64,000 nucleotides of DNA from Massilia sp. Root335 (lineage in GTDB: Bacteria; Pseudomonadota; Gammaproteobacteria; Burkholderiales; Burkholderiaceae_D): NCBI RefSeq assembly GCF_001425685.1, contig NZ_LMCY01000051.1, positions 42,721 through 106,720 on the forward strand. Reading direction: 5' to 3'. Each line of letters starts with the position of its first letter. Within the stretch, counting starts at the first letter, position 1. The notes under the pieces are model-generated. The model was not told the DNA's origin, searched no databases, and saw only the letters and a program-made list of their open reading frames with translations. Positions 1 through 6,996 of the stretch are shown one piece after another. Made by a program: the position numbers and the translations under genes.

Positions 1-7
1 TTCAGGC

Positions 8-46
8 GTAGGGTGGGTGGACACCCCGTGTCCACCATCGTTCAAC
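8..46. repeat. Family A palindromic intergenic repeat, copy A1
   Basis: A 39-bp element beginning GTAGGGTGGG, followed by a hairpin (GTGGACACC / GGTGTCCAC type) and ending CGTTCAAC. Related copies lie at 13276, 27971, 28129, 35636 and 41530. The TGA stop of the small gene on the minus strand is read from the TTCA at the end of this repeat. Confidence 0.75.
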
Positions 47-188
47 CGAGGTACGCTTCCGACAGGAACGTGATCCCCACGATCAGCAACACGGCCAGCA
101 TCAGCACCACCAGCAACCGCCCGAACCGCGGCGCCGTCGCCGGCTGCGGGTCGATCGGTGGTTCATTGTCGTCGCTAAATTCTCTCAT
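42..188 (-). CDS. 48-aa single-span membrane protein, hypothetical
   Basis: I do not recognise a named family. The 48-residue product has an acidic, proline-rich N-terminus (MREFSDDNEPPIDPQP) followed by one strongly hydrophobic segment at about residues 22-42 and a short tail ending AYLG, so it is probably a small inner-membrane protein with its N-terminus in the cytoplasm. Its ATG at 188 overlaps the TGA of the quinone oxidoreductase gene in an ATGA junction, which implies translational coupling and supports it as a real gene. The stop codon lies inside the family A repeat, so the C-terminus may have been set by insertion of that repeat. Function unknown. Confidence 0.6.
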   Translation of the reverse strand: MREFSDDNEPPIDPQPATAPRFGRLLVVLMLAVLLIVGITFLSEAYLG

Positions 189-1165
189 GGCAGCAGGATC
201 GTTTTGCCCGTCGTGCGGCGTCCTTCGAGGGCGACGTGGGCCCGGGCCGCGTCGGCGAGCGGGAAGCGCTGGTGGATCTCGATGCTCACCTGCCCGCTCG
301 ACACCATCTGGAACAGGTCGGCCGCCATCGACTCCCGCTGCGCCCGCGTGGCCGCATACGATTGCAGCGTGGGCCGCGTGATGTACAGCGAGCCGCGCGA
401 CGCCAGTTCGTTCAGCGCGAACGGCGGCACCGGCCCCGACGAATTGCCGAAGCTGACCATCAGCCCGCGCGGCCGCAGGCAGTCCAGCGAGCGCGTGAAC
501 ATGTCCTTGCCGACGGAATCGTAGACGACCGGCACCCTGGCCCCATTCGTGATCTCAAGTACGCGCTGCACGACGTCCTCGGTGTTGTAATTGATGACGT
601 GGGCGGCGCCATGCTGCTTTGCCAGCGCCGTTTTCTCGTTGGACCCCGCCGTGCCGATGAGGTTCACGCCCAGCGCGCGCGCCCATTGACACGCGATCAG
701 TCCGACGCCGCCGGCCGCGGCATGGAACAGGACCGTCTCGCCCGCCTGCACGGCATAGGTCTGCTTGAGGAGGTATTGCACGGTCAGGCCCTGCAGCAGC
801 ATCGCGGCGCCCGTCTCGAACGAGATGTCGTCCGGCAGGTGCACGAGGACGTCGGCCGGCATCACGCGCAGCTGGCTGTAGGCGCCGTTCGGGCGCGCCG
901 CATAGGCCACGCGGTCGCCCGGCCTGACGTGCGTGACGCCCTCGCCCACCGCCTCGACGACGCCGGCCGCTTCCTGGCCGAGGCCGCCAGGCAGGTCGAG
1001 CGGGTACAGGCCCGTGCGGAAATACGTGTCGATGAAGTTCACGCCGATCGCGTGGTTGCGCACGCGCGCCTCGCCCGGGCCGGGATCGCCGACTTCGACG
1101 TCGACGTACTCCAGTACCTCGGGCCCGCCCGTGCGTGCGAAGCGGATCGCTTTTGCCGTCGTCAT
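185..1165 (-). CDS. qor: NADPH:quinone oxidoreductase, zinc-independent MDR family
   Basis: 326-aa cytoplasmic medium-chain dehydrogenase/reductase that would transfer one electron from NADPH to quinones. It begins MTTAKAIRF, has the GroES-like N-terminal half (GVNFIDTYFRTGLYP at about residues 42-56), then the nucleotide-binding motif AAAGGVGL near residue 150. It lacks the structural-zinc cysteine cluster of alcohol dehydrogenases, as expected for the QOR branch. The reading frame extends 24 codons upstream, but the ATG at 1165 matches the family N-terminus. It is 19 bp downstream of mgsA on the same strand and overlaps the small membrane-protein gene by 4 bp. Confidence 0.9.
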   Translation of the reverse strand: MTTAKAIRFARTGGPEVLEYVDVEVGDPGPGEARVRNHAIGVNFIDTYFRTGLYPLDLPGGLGQEAAGVVEAVGEGVTHVRPGDRVAYAARPNGAYSQLRVMPADVLVHLPDDISFETGAAMLLQGLTVQYLLKQTYAVQAGETVLFHAAAGGVGLIACQWARALGVNLIGTAGSNEKTALAKQHGAAHVINYNTEDVVQRVLEITNGARVPVVYDSVGKDMFTRSLDCLRPRGLMVSFGNSSGPVPPFALNELASRGSLYITRPTLQSYAATRAQRESMAADLFQMVSSGQVSIEIHQRFPLADAARAHVALEGRRTTGKTILLP

Positions 1166-1184
1166 GGCCGGTCTCCCGTCGATA

Positions 1185-1565
1185 TCAGTTCGGCGTCGCC
1201 TGCAGCTGCGACAGCACGAGGTGGGCGCTCGCGACATTGGTCGCGCACGGGATGTTGTGCACGTCGCAGGCGCGCACGAGCGCGTTGATGTCCGGCTCGT
1301 GCGGCTGCGGGGTCATCGGGTCGCGCAGGAAGATCACGCAGTCGATCTCGCCGTTCACCAGGTGGGCGCCGATCTGCAGGTCGCCGCCGACCGGACCGGA
1401 ATGCATGCGCGTCACGTCCAGGCCCAGTTCATTGATCAGGCGTCCGCCCGTGGTGCCGGTCGCCGACAGCGTGCAGCCGCGCAGGAAGTCGACGTACTCG
1501 GCGGCGAGCGCGATCATGTCGTCTTTTTTCTTGTCGTGGGCGATCAGGGCGATGCGAGGTTTCAT
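1185..1565 (-). CDS. mgsA: Methylglyoxal synthase
   Basis: 126-aa cytoplasmic enzyme converting dihydroxyacetone phosphate to methylglyoxal and phosphate, a bypass of lower glycolysis. The family motifs are all present: HDKKKDDM near the N-terminus, ATGTTGG and SGPVGGDLQIG (phosphate binding and the catalytic Asp of the GGD motif), and FLRDPMTPQPHEPD with the conserved His. It is shorter than the E. coli enzyme (152 aa), which has extra terminal residues. It is flanked on the same strand by the exporter gene (21 bp upstream) and the quinone reductase gene (19 bp downstream), so the three probably form one transcript. Confidence 0.95.
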   Translation of the reverse strand: MKPRIALIAHDKKKDDMIALAAEYVDFLRGCTLSATGTTGGRLINELGLDVTRMHSGPVGGDLQIGAHLVNGEIDCVIFLRDPMTPQPHEPDINALVRACDVHNIPCATNVASAHLVLSQLQATPN

Positions 1566-1586
1566 GTTCCGTTCCGTTTCGGTTTG

Positions 1587-2513
1587 TCAGGATTGTTTTT
1601 TCAGCGACAGCAGATAGATCCCGGCCAGCACCAGGCCCGTTCCGGCCAGTTGCACGGTCGTGATCGCCTCCCCCAGCATGGCCCAGCCCAGGAACAGCGT
1701 CGACACGGGGCCGATCATGCCGGCCTGGGATGCCGTCGTCGCGCCGATGCGCTGGACCGCGGCCATCGTCATGAAGACAGGGAAGATGGTACAGAATATC
1801 CCATTCACGAGCGAGAGCCCGTAAACCGGCAGCGGCTGCACGAGCAGGCTCGCGGGGCGCAGCACGAAGAACTGGGCGATGCAGGCCACGCTCGAGACGC
1901 ACATCGCGTATGCCACCAGGCGCAGCGAGCCGATGCGGCGCACCATCTCGCCGGTGCCCAGCAGATAGGTCGCGTAGCAGACCGCCGAGCCCAGCACGAA
2001 CAGCGATCCCGTCACGGTATTGCCCGCGCCGCCTTGCAGGTCGTGCGCGAACACGAGCACGATGCCGCAGTACGACAGGCCGAGCGCGACCCATTGCGCA
2101 CGGGCGATGCGGCGCTTGAGGCCCAGCGCCGTGATCAGGAGGACGAAGGTCGGCGTGAGGAACAGGATCAGGCGCTCCAGGCCCACCGAGATGTATTGCA
2201 GGCCGAGGAAATCAAGGTAGCTCGACAGGTAGTAGCCGACCAGCCCCAGCCCGACGAGACGCCAGCGGTCGCGCACGGCGAGCGGCGGCTCGGTCCGCAT
2301 CTTCCACACGGCGACGGCCGCGAACACCGGAAACGAGAACAGCATCCTGAACGCGATCAATGTAACGGCATCGATGTGGTAGCGGTACAGCAGTTTGGCG
2401 ACGATCGCCTTCGTGGAAAACAGGACGGCGCCGCCGATGGCGATCGCCAGGCCGCCCAGCACGGCCGGGCGTGGGTGCGACGCAACGGAAATGTCAACAG
2501 CAGATTTACTCAT
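1587..2513 (-). CDS. EamA/DMT-family transporter
   Basis: 308-aa inner-membrane protein of the drug/metabolite transporter superfamily with about ten predicted membrane helices in two EamA repeats. The first starts near GGLAIAIGGAVLFSTKAIVAKLL; the second includes GTVTGSLFVLGSAVCYATYLL. The C-terminus ends in a short basic tail (LLSLKKQS). The frame is open far upstream, but that part has no membrane character and overlaps the divergent gene, so I start at the ATG at 2513 (MSKSAVDIS). It is the first gene of the minus-strand run with mgsA and qor. Substrate not predictable. Confidence 0.88.
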   Translation of the reverse strand: MSKSAVDISVASHPRPAVLGGLAIAIGGAVLFSTKAIVAKLLYRYHIDAVTLIAFRMLFSFPVFAAVAVWKMRTEPPLAVRDRWRLVGLGLVGYYLSSYLDFLGLQYISVGLERLILFLTPTFVLLITALGLKRRIARAQWVALGLSYCGIVLVFAHDLQGGAGNTVTGSLFVLGSAVCYATYLLGTGEMVRRIGSLRLVAYAMCVSSVACIAQFFVLRPASLLVQPLPVYGLSLVNGIFCTIFPVFMTMAAVQRIGATTASQAGMIGPVSTLFLGWAMLGEAITTVQLAGTGLVLAGIYLLSLKKQS

Positions 2514-2623
2514 CCGACGATTGTACGGGGAATCCGCATCGTCGGCTGAGGACGCCTCCGAACCCGGCCGGTGGGGCACGGTCCAACTGCCATCATCGCT
2601 CAACCGCCGACCGGAGGATGTCC

Positions 2624-2698
2624 ATGGCACACCATTGCACCCATCCACCCTGCCTTGTCCGCGCGACCGCGCAACCGGCCGGAGCCGGCAAGCGATGA
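2624..2698 (+). CDS. Possible 24-aa leader peptide upstream of DUF2182 gene
   Basis: A 24-codon frame encoding MAHHCTHPPCLVRATAQPAGAGKR. It is preceded by a perfect GGAGG Shine-Dalgarno (2613-2617) at 6-nt spacing, and its TGA overlaps the ATG of the DUF2182 gene (ATGA at 2695-2698). The HHCTHPPC cluster could bind metal. There is no homology I recognise. The alternative is that the GGAGG serves no translated frame. Confidence 0.35.
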   Translation: MAHHCTHPPCLVRATAQPAGAGKR

Positions 2699-3474
2699 GC
2701 CGCGCCAGCGGCGTCGGCCGCCCCGGTGCCGACCGCACCGTCGTCCTCGCCCTGCTGGCGCTGCTCGCGGCGCTGTGCTGGGCCTGTCTGCTGTTCCTGA
2801 TCTTCCGGGCCGGCCGCCTGTCGCCGCCGGGTGCGGGCACCGGCGGCCACATCCTGGCCACCCCGTACCACACGGCCGACCTCGCGCGCCTGCTGGCGTT
2901 ATGGATCGTCGTCATCGCCGCGATGATGCTGCCGGCCGCGGCGCCGTCCGTGCTGCTGTACGCACGCGTCAAGCGGCTCGTGCGCGAGCGCTGGGTCTAT
3001 CCCTCCACCTTCCTGTTCATGCTGGGCTACCTGTTCGCCTGGACCTGTTGCGCCCTCGCCGCCACGTTGGCCGACTGGCAGCTGCACGACGCCGGCGCGC
3101 TCGACGAGACGATGGGCATCGCGCACCCGACCGTCGGCGCCCTGGCCCTCGTCGCGGCCGGCGTCTACCAGTGGACGCCCGCCAAGCACGTCTGCCTGGA
3201 CAACTGCCGCGCGCCGCTGGCGTTCGTCCTCACGCACTGGCGCCGCGGCACGTGGGGCGCGTTCCGCATGGGGGTCACGGATGCCCGCTACTGCACGGGC
3301 TGCTGCTGGCTGCTGCTGGCGCTCGTGCTGCCGGCCGGCGTGCTGAACCTGCCCGTGATCGCCGGCCTGATCGCGCTGATCCTCGCCGAAAAACTGCTGC
3401 CCGGCGGCCACGTGGTGGCGTGCGCGACGGGGCTCGGGCTGGTCGGGCTGGGCACCGCATTGTTGTTTCCCTGA
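2695..3474 (+). CDS. DUF2182 integral membrane protein
   Basis: 259-aa protein of the DUF2182 family (annotated as predicted metal-binding membrane protein). It has about six hydrophobic segments: residues 15-40, then LLALWIVVIAAMMLPAAAP (the MMLPAAAP signature of the family), FMLGYLFAWTCCALAATL, VGALALVAAGVYQ, and two at the C-terminus. Conserved Cys and His residues follow in QWTPAKHVCLDNCRAP and TDARYCTGCCW. In many genomes DUF2182 genes pair with a DUF1326 gene; none is seen here. The ATG at 2695 was chosen because it overlaps the short upstream frame and begins just before the first membrane helix. Function unknown. Confidence 0.85.
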   Translation: MSRASGVGRPGADRTVVLALLALLAALCWACLLFLIFRAGRLSPPGAGTGGHILATPYHTADLARLLALWIVVIAAMMLPAAAPSVLLYARVKRLVRERWVYPSTFLFMLGYLFAWTCCALAATLADWQLHDAGALDETMGIAHPTVGALALVAAGVYQWTPAKHVCLDNCRAPLAFVLTHWRRGTWGAFRMGVTDARYCTGCCWLLLALVLPAGVLNLPVIAGLIALILAEKLLPGGHVVACATGLGLVGLGTALLFP

Positions 3475-3577
3475 CAGTTTTTAGACGGGGTGCCTATGCT
3501 AAAATGTCGAGGATTATCATACCCGGGGCCTCGATCATTGCAATCCAGCGAGGTCCTCTGCCTAAGGAAGACTCGAC

Positions 3578-4303
3578 ATGGCTGGACACAGCAAATGGGC
3601 CAACATCAAGCATAAGAAAGCCGCGACGGATGCGAAGCGCGGCAAGATCTGGACCCGACTGATCAAGGAAATCACCGTTGCCGCCCGCATGGGTGGCGGC
3701 GACGTTACGACCAATCCGCGCCTGCGCCTCGCCGTCGAGAAGGCGGCCGACGCGAACATGCCGAAGGATAACGTCAACCGCGCCGTGCAGCGCGGCTCGG
3801 GCGGCCTGGAAGGCGTCAACTACGAAGAAATCCGCTACGAGGGCTATGGCATCGGCGGCGCCGCCATCATCGTCGACTGCATGACCGACAACCGCGTGCG
3901 CACCGTGGCCGAAGTCCGCCACGCGTTCAGCAAGTTCGGCGGCAATATGGGCACCGAGGGTTCCGTCTCGTTCATGTTCAAGCACGTGGGCCAGTTCCTG
4001 TTCGCCCCCGGCGTCGAGGAAGACAAGCTGATGGAAGCCGCGCTGGAAGCGGGCGCCGACGACGTGATCCCGGACGACGAAGGCGGCTTCGAAGTGCTGT
4101 GCGATCCGAACGGCTTTGCCGGCGTCAAGGAAGCGCTGGAAGCAGCCGGCTTCAAGGCCGATTCCGCCGAAGTCATCATGAAACCGGACACCGAGACGGT
4201 GTTCACCGGCGAAGACGCGCTCAAGATGCAGAAGCTGCTCGACGCCCTGGAAAACCTGGACGACGTGCAGGAAGTCTATACGAACGCGGTCATTGAAGAA
4301 TAA
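3578..4303 (+). CDS. yebC: YebC/PmpR-family DNA-binding regulator or ribosome-rescue factor
   Basis: 241-aa cytoplasmic protein of the TACO1/YebC family, of normal length. It starts with the hallmark MAGHSKWANIKHKKAA, then ARMGGGD and the NMPKDNVNRAV motif of domain 1; domains 2 and 3 follow with GGNMGTEGSVSFMF. Family members have been described as DNA-binding regulators and more recently as factors that help ribosomes through polyproline stretches, so the exact role is open. A GGAAG sequence precedes the ATG. The next gene, purD, starts 59 bp downstream on the same strand. Confidence 0.93.
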   Translation: MAGHSKWANIKHKKAATDAKRGKIWTRLIKEITVAARMGGGDVTTNPRLRLAVEKAADANMPKDNVNRAVQRGSGGLEGVNYEEIRYEGYGIGGAAIIVDCMTDNRVRTVAEVRHAFSKFGGNMGTEGSVSFMFKHVGQFLFAPGVEEDKLMEAALEAGADDVIPDDEGGFEVLCDPNGFAGVKEALEAAGFKADSAEVIMKPDTETVFTGEDALKMQKLLDALENLDDVQEVYTNAVIEE

Positions 4304-4362
4304 GCCTCATTCATAAGCCTCATTCAAGTACAAGCACAGGCATCGCCTGGCGAAAGCAATCC

Positions 4363-5634
4363 ATGAAAATCCTGGTAGTCGGCTCTGGCGGCCGTGAACA
4401 TGCCCTGGCCTGGAAACTGGCCCAATCCGAACGTGTCCAGATGGTCTATGTCGCACCGGGCAACGGCGGCACCGCGCGCGATGCGCGCCTGGTCAACATC
4501 GACATCACCGATCCGGCCGCGCTGGCCGACTTCGTCGTCGCGGAAAACGTCAACCTGACGCTCGTCGGGCCGGAACAGCCGCTGGCGGCCGGCATCGTCA
4601 ACCTGTTCCGCGCGCGCGGCCTGAAAGTCTTCGGCCCGACCCGCGAAGCGGCCCAGCTGGAAAGCTCGAAGGACTTCGCCAAGGCCTTCATGCACCGCCA
4701 CGGCATCCCGACGGCGCAGTACCAGACCTTCACCGACGTCCAGCAGGCCCACGCCTACATCGACGCCCAGGGCGCGCCCATCGTCATCAAGGCCGACGGC
4801 CTGGCCGCCGGCAAGGGCGTCGTCGTCGCCATGACCCTCGACGAAGCGCACCAGGCTGCCGACGACATGTTGTCGGGCAACCGCTTCGGCGACGCCGGCG
4901 CGCGCATCGTGATCGAGGAGTTCCTGGCCGGCGAAGAGGCGAGCTTCATCGTCATGTGCGACGGCAAGAACGTCGTCGCCCTGGCCACGTCGCAAGACCA
5001 CAAGCGCCTCAAGGACCACGACCAGGGTCCGAACACGGGCGGCATGGGCGCGTACTCCCCGGCGCCCGTCGTCACGCCGTCGATCCACGCGCGCGTGATG
5101 CGCGAGATCATCAACCCGACCATCCAGGGCATGGCCAAGGACGGCATCCCGTACAGCGGCTTCCTGTACGCGGGCCTGATGATCGATGCGGCCGGCGTTC
5201 CCAAGGTCATCGAATTCAACTGCCGCATGGGCGATCCGGAAACGCAGCCCATCATGACGCGCCTGAAGAGCGACTTCGTGACGGTGCTGGAACATGCCTG
5301 CAACAGCACGCTGGACAAGGTCGAACTGGAGTGGGACCGCCGCACCGCGGTGGGCGTCGTGATGGCGGCGGCCGGCTATCCGGACGCTCCGGCCAAGGGC
5401 GACATCATCGACGGCATCCCCGCGGAAACGCCGGAATGCGTCACCTTCCACGCCGGCACGCAACTGGTCGGCGGCACGCTGCAGACGTCGGGCGGCCGCG
5501 TGCTGTGCGTCGTCGGCCTGGGCGACAGCGTCAAGATGGCGCAGAAGCAGGCCTACGAGACGGTCGAGAAGATCCACTTCAACGGCGCACAGTACCGGCG
5601 CGACATCGGCTGGCGCGGGATCAAGCAGGCGTAA
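4363..5634 (+). CDS. purD: Phosphoribosylamine-glycine ligase
   Basis: 423-aa cytoplasmic enzyme of purine synthesis that joins glycine to phosphoribosylamine with ATP. The N-domain motif MKILVVGSGGREHALAW, the GPEQPLAAG motif, the ATP-grasp region (VIKADGLAAGKGVVVA), EEFLAGEEAS and FNCRMGDPETQ are all present. Length matches the family (about 420-430 aa). It lies 59 bp after yebC and is followed by a good intrinsic terminator, so yebC-purD is likely a two-gene unit. Confidence 0.97.
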   Translation: MKILVVGSGGREHALAWKLAQSERVQMVYVAPGNGGTARDARLVNIDITDPAALADFVVAENVNLTLVGPEQPLAAGIVNLFRARGLKVFGPTREAAQLESSKDFAKAFMHRHGIPTAQYQTFTDVQQAHAYIDAQGAPIVIKADGLAAGKGVVVAMTLDEAHQAADDMLSGNRFGDAGARIVIEEFLAGEEASFIVMCDGKNVVALATSQDHKRLKDHDQGPNTGGMGAYSPAPVVTPSIHARVMREIINPTIQGMAKDGIPYSGFLYAGLMIDAAGVPKVIEFNCRMGDPETQPIMTRLKSDFVTVLEHACNSTLDKVELEWDRRTAVGVVMAAAGYPDAPAKGDIIDGIPAETPECVTFHAGTQLVGGTLQTSGGRVLCVVGLGDSVKMAQKQAYETVEKIHFNGAQYRRDIGWRGIKQA

Positions 5635-5655
5635 GCGCTGCTTTTGGTTGCTTCG

Positions 5656-5694
5656 AAGCGGGATACGGCGAGAGCGGTGTCCCGCTTTCTCTTT
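5656..5694 (+). terminator. Rho-independent terminator of purD
   Basis: An 11-bp stem (AAGCGGGATAC pairing with GTGTCCCGCTT, one mismatch) with a 10-nt loop, followed by TCTCTTT. It begins 22 bp after the purD stop. Confidence 0.75.
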
Positions 5695-5725
5695 GGCCGC
5701 TTCGGGTACGACTTCGGTAAGGAAA

Positions 5726-5912
5726 TTGGGTCCCTGCCTGCGCAGGGACGACGGTTTTTAGGCCAACACAACAAGCACGTCGTCCCCGCGCAAGCGGAAC
5801 CCCGAGTTCAAACGTCGTCCCCGCGCAGGCGGGACCCAAGTTCAAGCGTCGTCCCCGCGCAGGCGGGGACCCAAGTTCAAACGTCGTCCCCGCGCAGGCG
5901 GGGACCCAAGTT
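5726..5912. repeat. Family B palindromic repeat array (one inverted, four direct copies)
   Basis: One copy in reverse orientation (5726-5753), then four direct copies starting at 5778, 5813, 5847 and 5882 with a 34-35 bp period and no unique spacers. The unit is CGTCGTCCCCGCGCAGGCGG followed by GGACCCAAGTTCAA; its core folds as GTCCCCGC/GCGGGGAC. Other copies lie at 6306, 20193, 20250, 31527 and 31582. The array ends 6 bp from the stop of the GIY-YIG gene. Confidence 0.9.
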
Positions 5913-5918
5913 ACGCAC

Positions 5919-6212
5919 CTACCGACAAATTTCATCGTAGAGATCACGCCAATCGGCGTTCATACTCTGGATGAGATTAACCTTCCAGTCCCGCCGCCAT
6001 TTCTTGATCCGCTTTTCACGTGTGATGGCCTGCGTGATGTCGGCATGCACCTCGTACCAGACGAGGCGTTTCGTACCGGCGTCTTTTGTGAACCCGCTTA
6101 CGAATCCTTCGCGATGTTGCCAGACACGTTTGATCAGATCGGAGGTAACGCCGACGTATAACGTACCGTATGGCTTGCTAGCCAGGATGTAGACGTAGCT
6201 CGACTTGTCCAT
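5919..6212 (-). CDS. Small GIY-YIG nuclease domain protein
   Basis: 97-aa stand-alone GIY-YIG domain. The two signature strands appear as SSYVYILAS and GTLYVGVTSDL, followed by RVWQHREG (catalytic Arg and the HR pair) and later REKRIKKWRRDWK, with the catalytic Glu in TREKRIK. This single-domain type (YhbQ/UPF0213-like) is widespread in bacteria and of unsettled function. The start at 6212 gives the conserved N-terminus. The gene is enclosed by family B repeats (array downstream, single copy upstream at 6306), and a perfect 12-bp inverted repeat lies in its 5' region, so it may recognise one of these structures. Confidence 0.88.
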   Translation of the reverse strand: MDKSSYVYILASKPYGTLYVGVTSDLIKRVWQHREGFVSGFTKDAGTKRLVWYEVHADITQAITREKRIKKWRRDWKVNLIQSMNADWRDLYDEICR

Positions 6213-6214
6213 AT

Positions 6215-6260
6215 TCGAGTCCTCGGTTCCGAAAATGGCATGGTCGGGCCGAGGACTCGA
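6215..6260. repeat. Perfect 12-bp inverted repeat upstream of the GIY-YIG gene
   Basis: TCGAGTCCTCGG (6215-6226) and CCGAGGACTCGA (6249-6260) are exact reverse complements separated by 22 nt, starting 3 bp upstream of the GIY-YIG start codon. This could be an operator, a cruciform or an RNA hairpin covering the ribosome-binding region. Confidence 0.7.
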
Positions 6261-6305
6261 TAGGCTGCTGAGAAGTCGCAAGAAGATCGACTTCGGAAGC
6301 CAGGC

Positions 6306-6333
6306 TTGGGTTCCCGCCTTCGCGGGAACGACG
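6306..6333. repeat. Family B palindromic repeat, single copy
   Basis: A reverse-orientation copy with diverged sequence (TTGGGTTCCCGCCTTCGCGG then GAACGACG). The compensating changes (TTCCCGC/GCGGGAA) keep the hairpin intact. It lies 19 bp from the stop of the PEP-CTERM gene. Confidence 0.75.
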
Positions 6334-6351
6334 GTTTATGACGGCAACGAT

Positions 6352-6933
6352 TCAACCGCGACGACGGCGCGCCAGCCCGCCGGCCGCCAGGCCGCCCAGC
6401 ATCAGCGCCAGCGTGCCCGGCAGCGGTACCGCGCTGGCGGCCGCTTCGACGTCGACGTTGTCGATCTGGTTGAAGGCGCCGGAGCTCAGGCGCAGTGCCG
6501 TGATGCCGGTCAGCGCCGTGGTCCACGTGCCAGCGTCCTGGATCGAGCCGACCCAGGTGCCGTCGGCCGACACGTCGCTCGCGTCCGTGTAGTAATCGAA
6601 GCCTTTCAGGTCGAACTTGCCGCCGCCCACGCGGCTCAGGGTCACGAACGAGCCCGCGCCGTTTTCCATGCCGTCGTGCCAGTTATAGGTCTGCGGCTCG
6701 TACGTGCCGTCGCCGATGTGCGCCGCGCCGGCGTCCGCATTGGGCGCGTTCAGGGTCACCTGGAAGCCCGATTCCACATAGGTCAGATTCAGGCCGCTAT
6801 AGGTCATGCTGTCGGCCAGCGCGAAGCCGTCGCCGTACATCATCTCGGTCAGGCCGTCGAAGTTCAGGACGGTCGCGCTGGCGCTGCCTGCCGCCACCAG
6901 GGCGACGGCGGCGAGGATGGTTTTGAATTTCAT
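6352..6933 (-). CDS. PEP-CTERM sorting-signal secreted protein
   Basis: 193-aa predicted exported protein. It has a Sec signal peptide (MKFKTILAAVALVAAGSASA, cleavage after ASA), a beta-rich body resembling DUF4465-like or other PEP-CTERM ectodomains (NFDGLTEMMYGDGFALADS near the start), and a C-terminal tripartite sorting signal: VPLPGTLALMLGG, a short hydrophobic helix, then RRRRG. Family knowledge says such proteins are processed by an exosortase (EpsH/XrtA) and released or anchored as part of exopolysaccharide-linked surface material. No exosortase is in this window. The gene lies downstream of the GH74 lipoprotein gene on the same strand, but a hairpin between them suggests separate transcripts. 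Confidence 0.85.
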   Translation of the reverse strand: MKFKTILAAVALVAAGSASATVLNFDGLTEMMYGDGFALADSMTYSGLNLTYVESGFQVTLNAPNADAGAAHIGDGTYEPQTYNWHDGMENGAGSFVTLSRVGGGKFDLKGFDYYTDASDVSADGTWVGSIQDAGTWTTALTGITALRLSSGAFNQIDNVDVEAAASAVPLPGTLALMLGGLAAGGLARRRRG

Positions 6934-6965
6934 GTCAATCTCCGAAAATAATCTTGATCGATGCA

Positions 6966-6989
6966 GCCGGCGCCCGTGCAGGCGCCGGC
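6966..6989 (-). terminator. Hairpin after the GH74 gene
   Basis: Perfect 9-bp stem GCCGGCGCC/GGCGCCGGC with a 6-nt loop, 8 bp beyond the GH74 stop on the minus strand. No clear T-run follows immediately, so it may be a transcript-stabilising hairpin rather than a strong terminator. Confidence 0.5.
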
Positions 6990-6996
6990 ATGGCCA

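Noticed and set aside
5778..5912. CRISPR-like direct repeats
   Set aside because: The copies abut with no unique spacers, match dispersed single copies elsewhere, and no cas gene is present.
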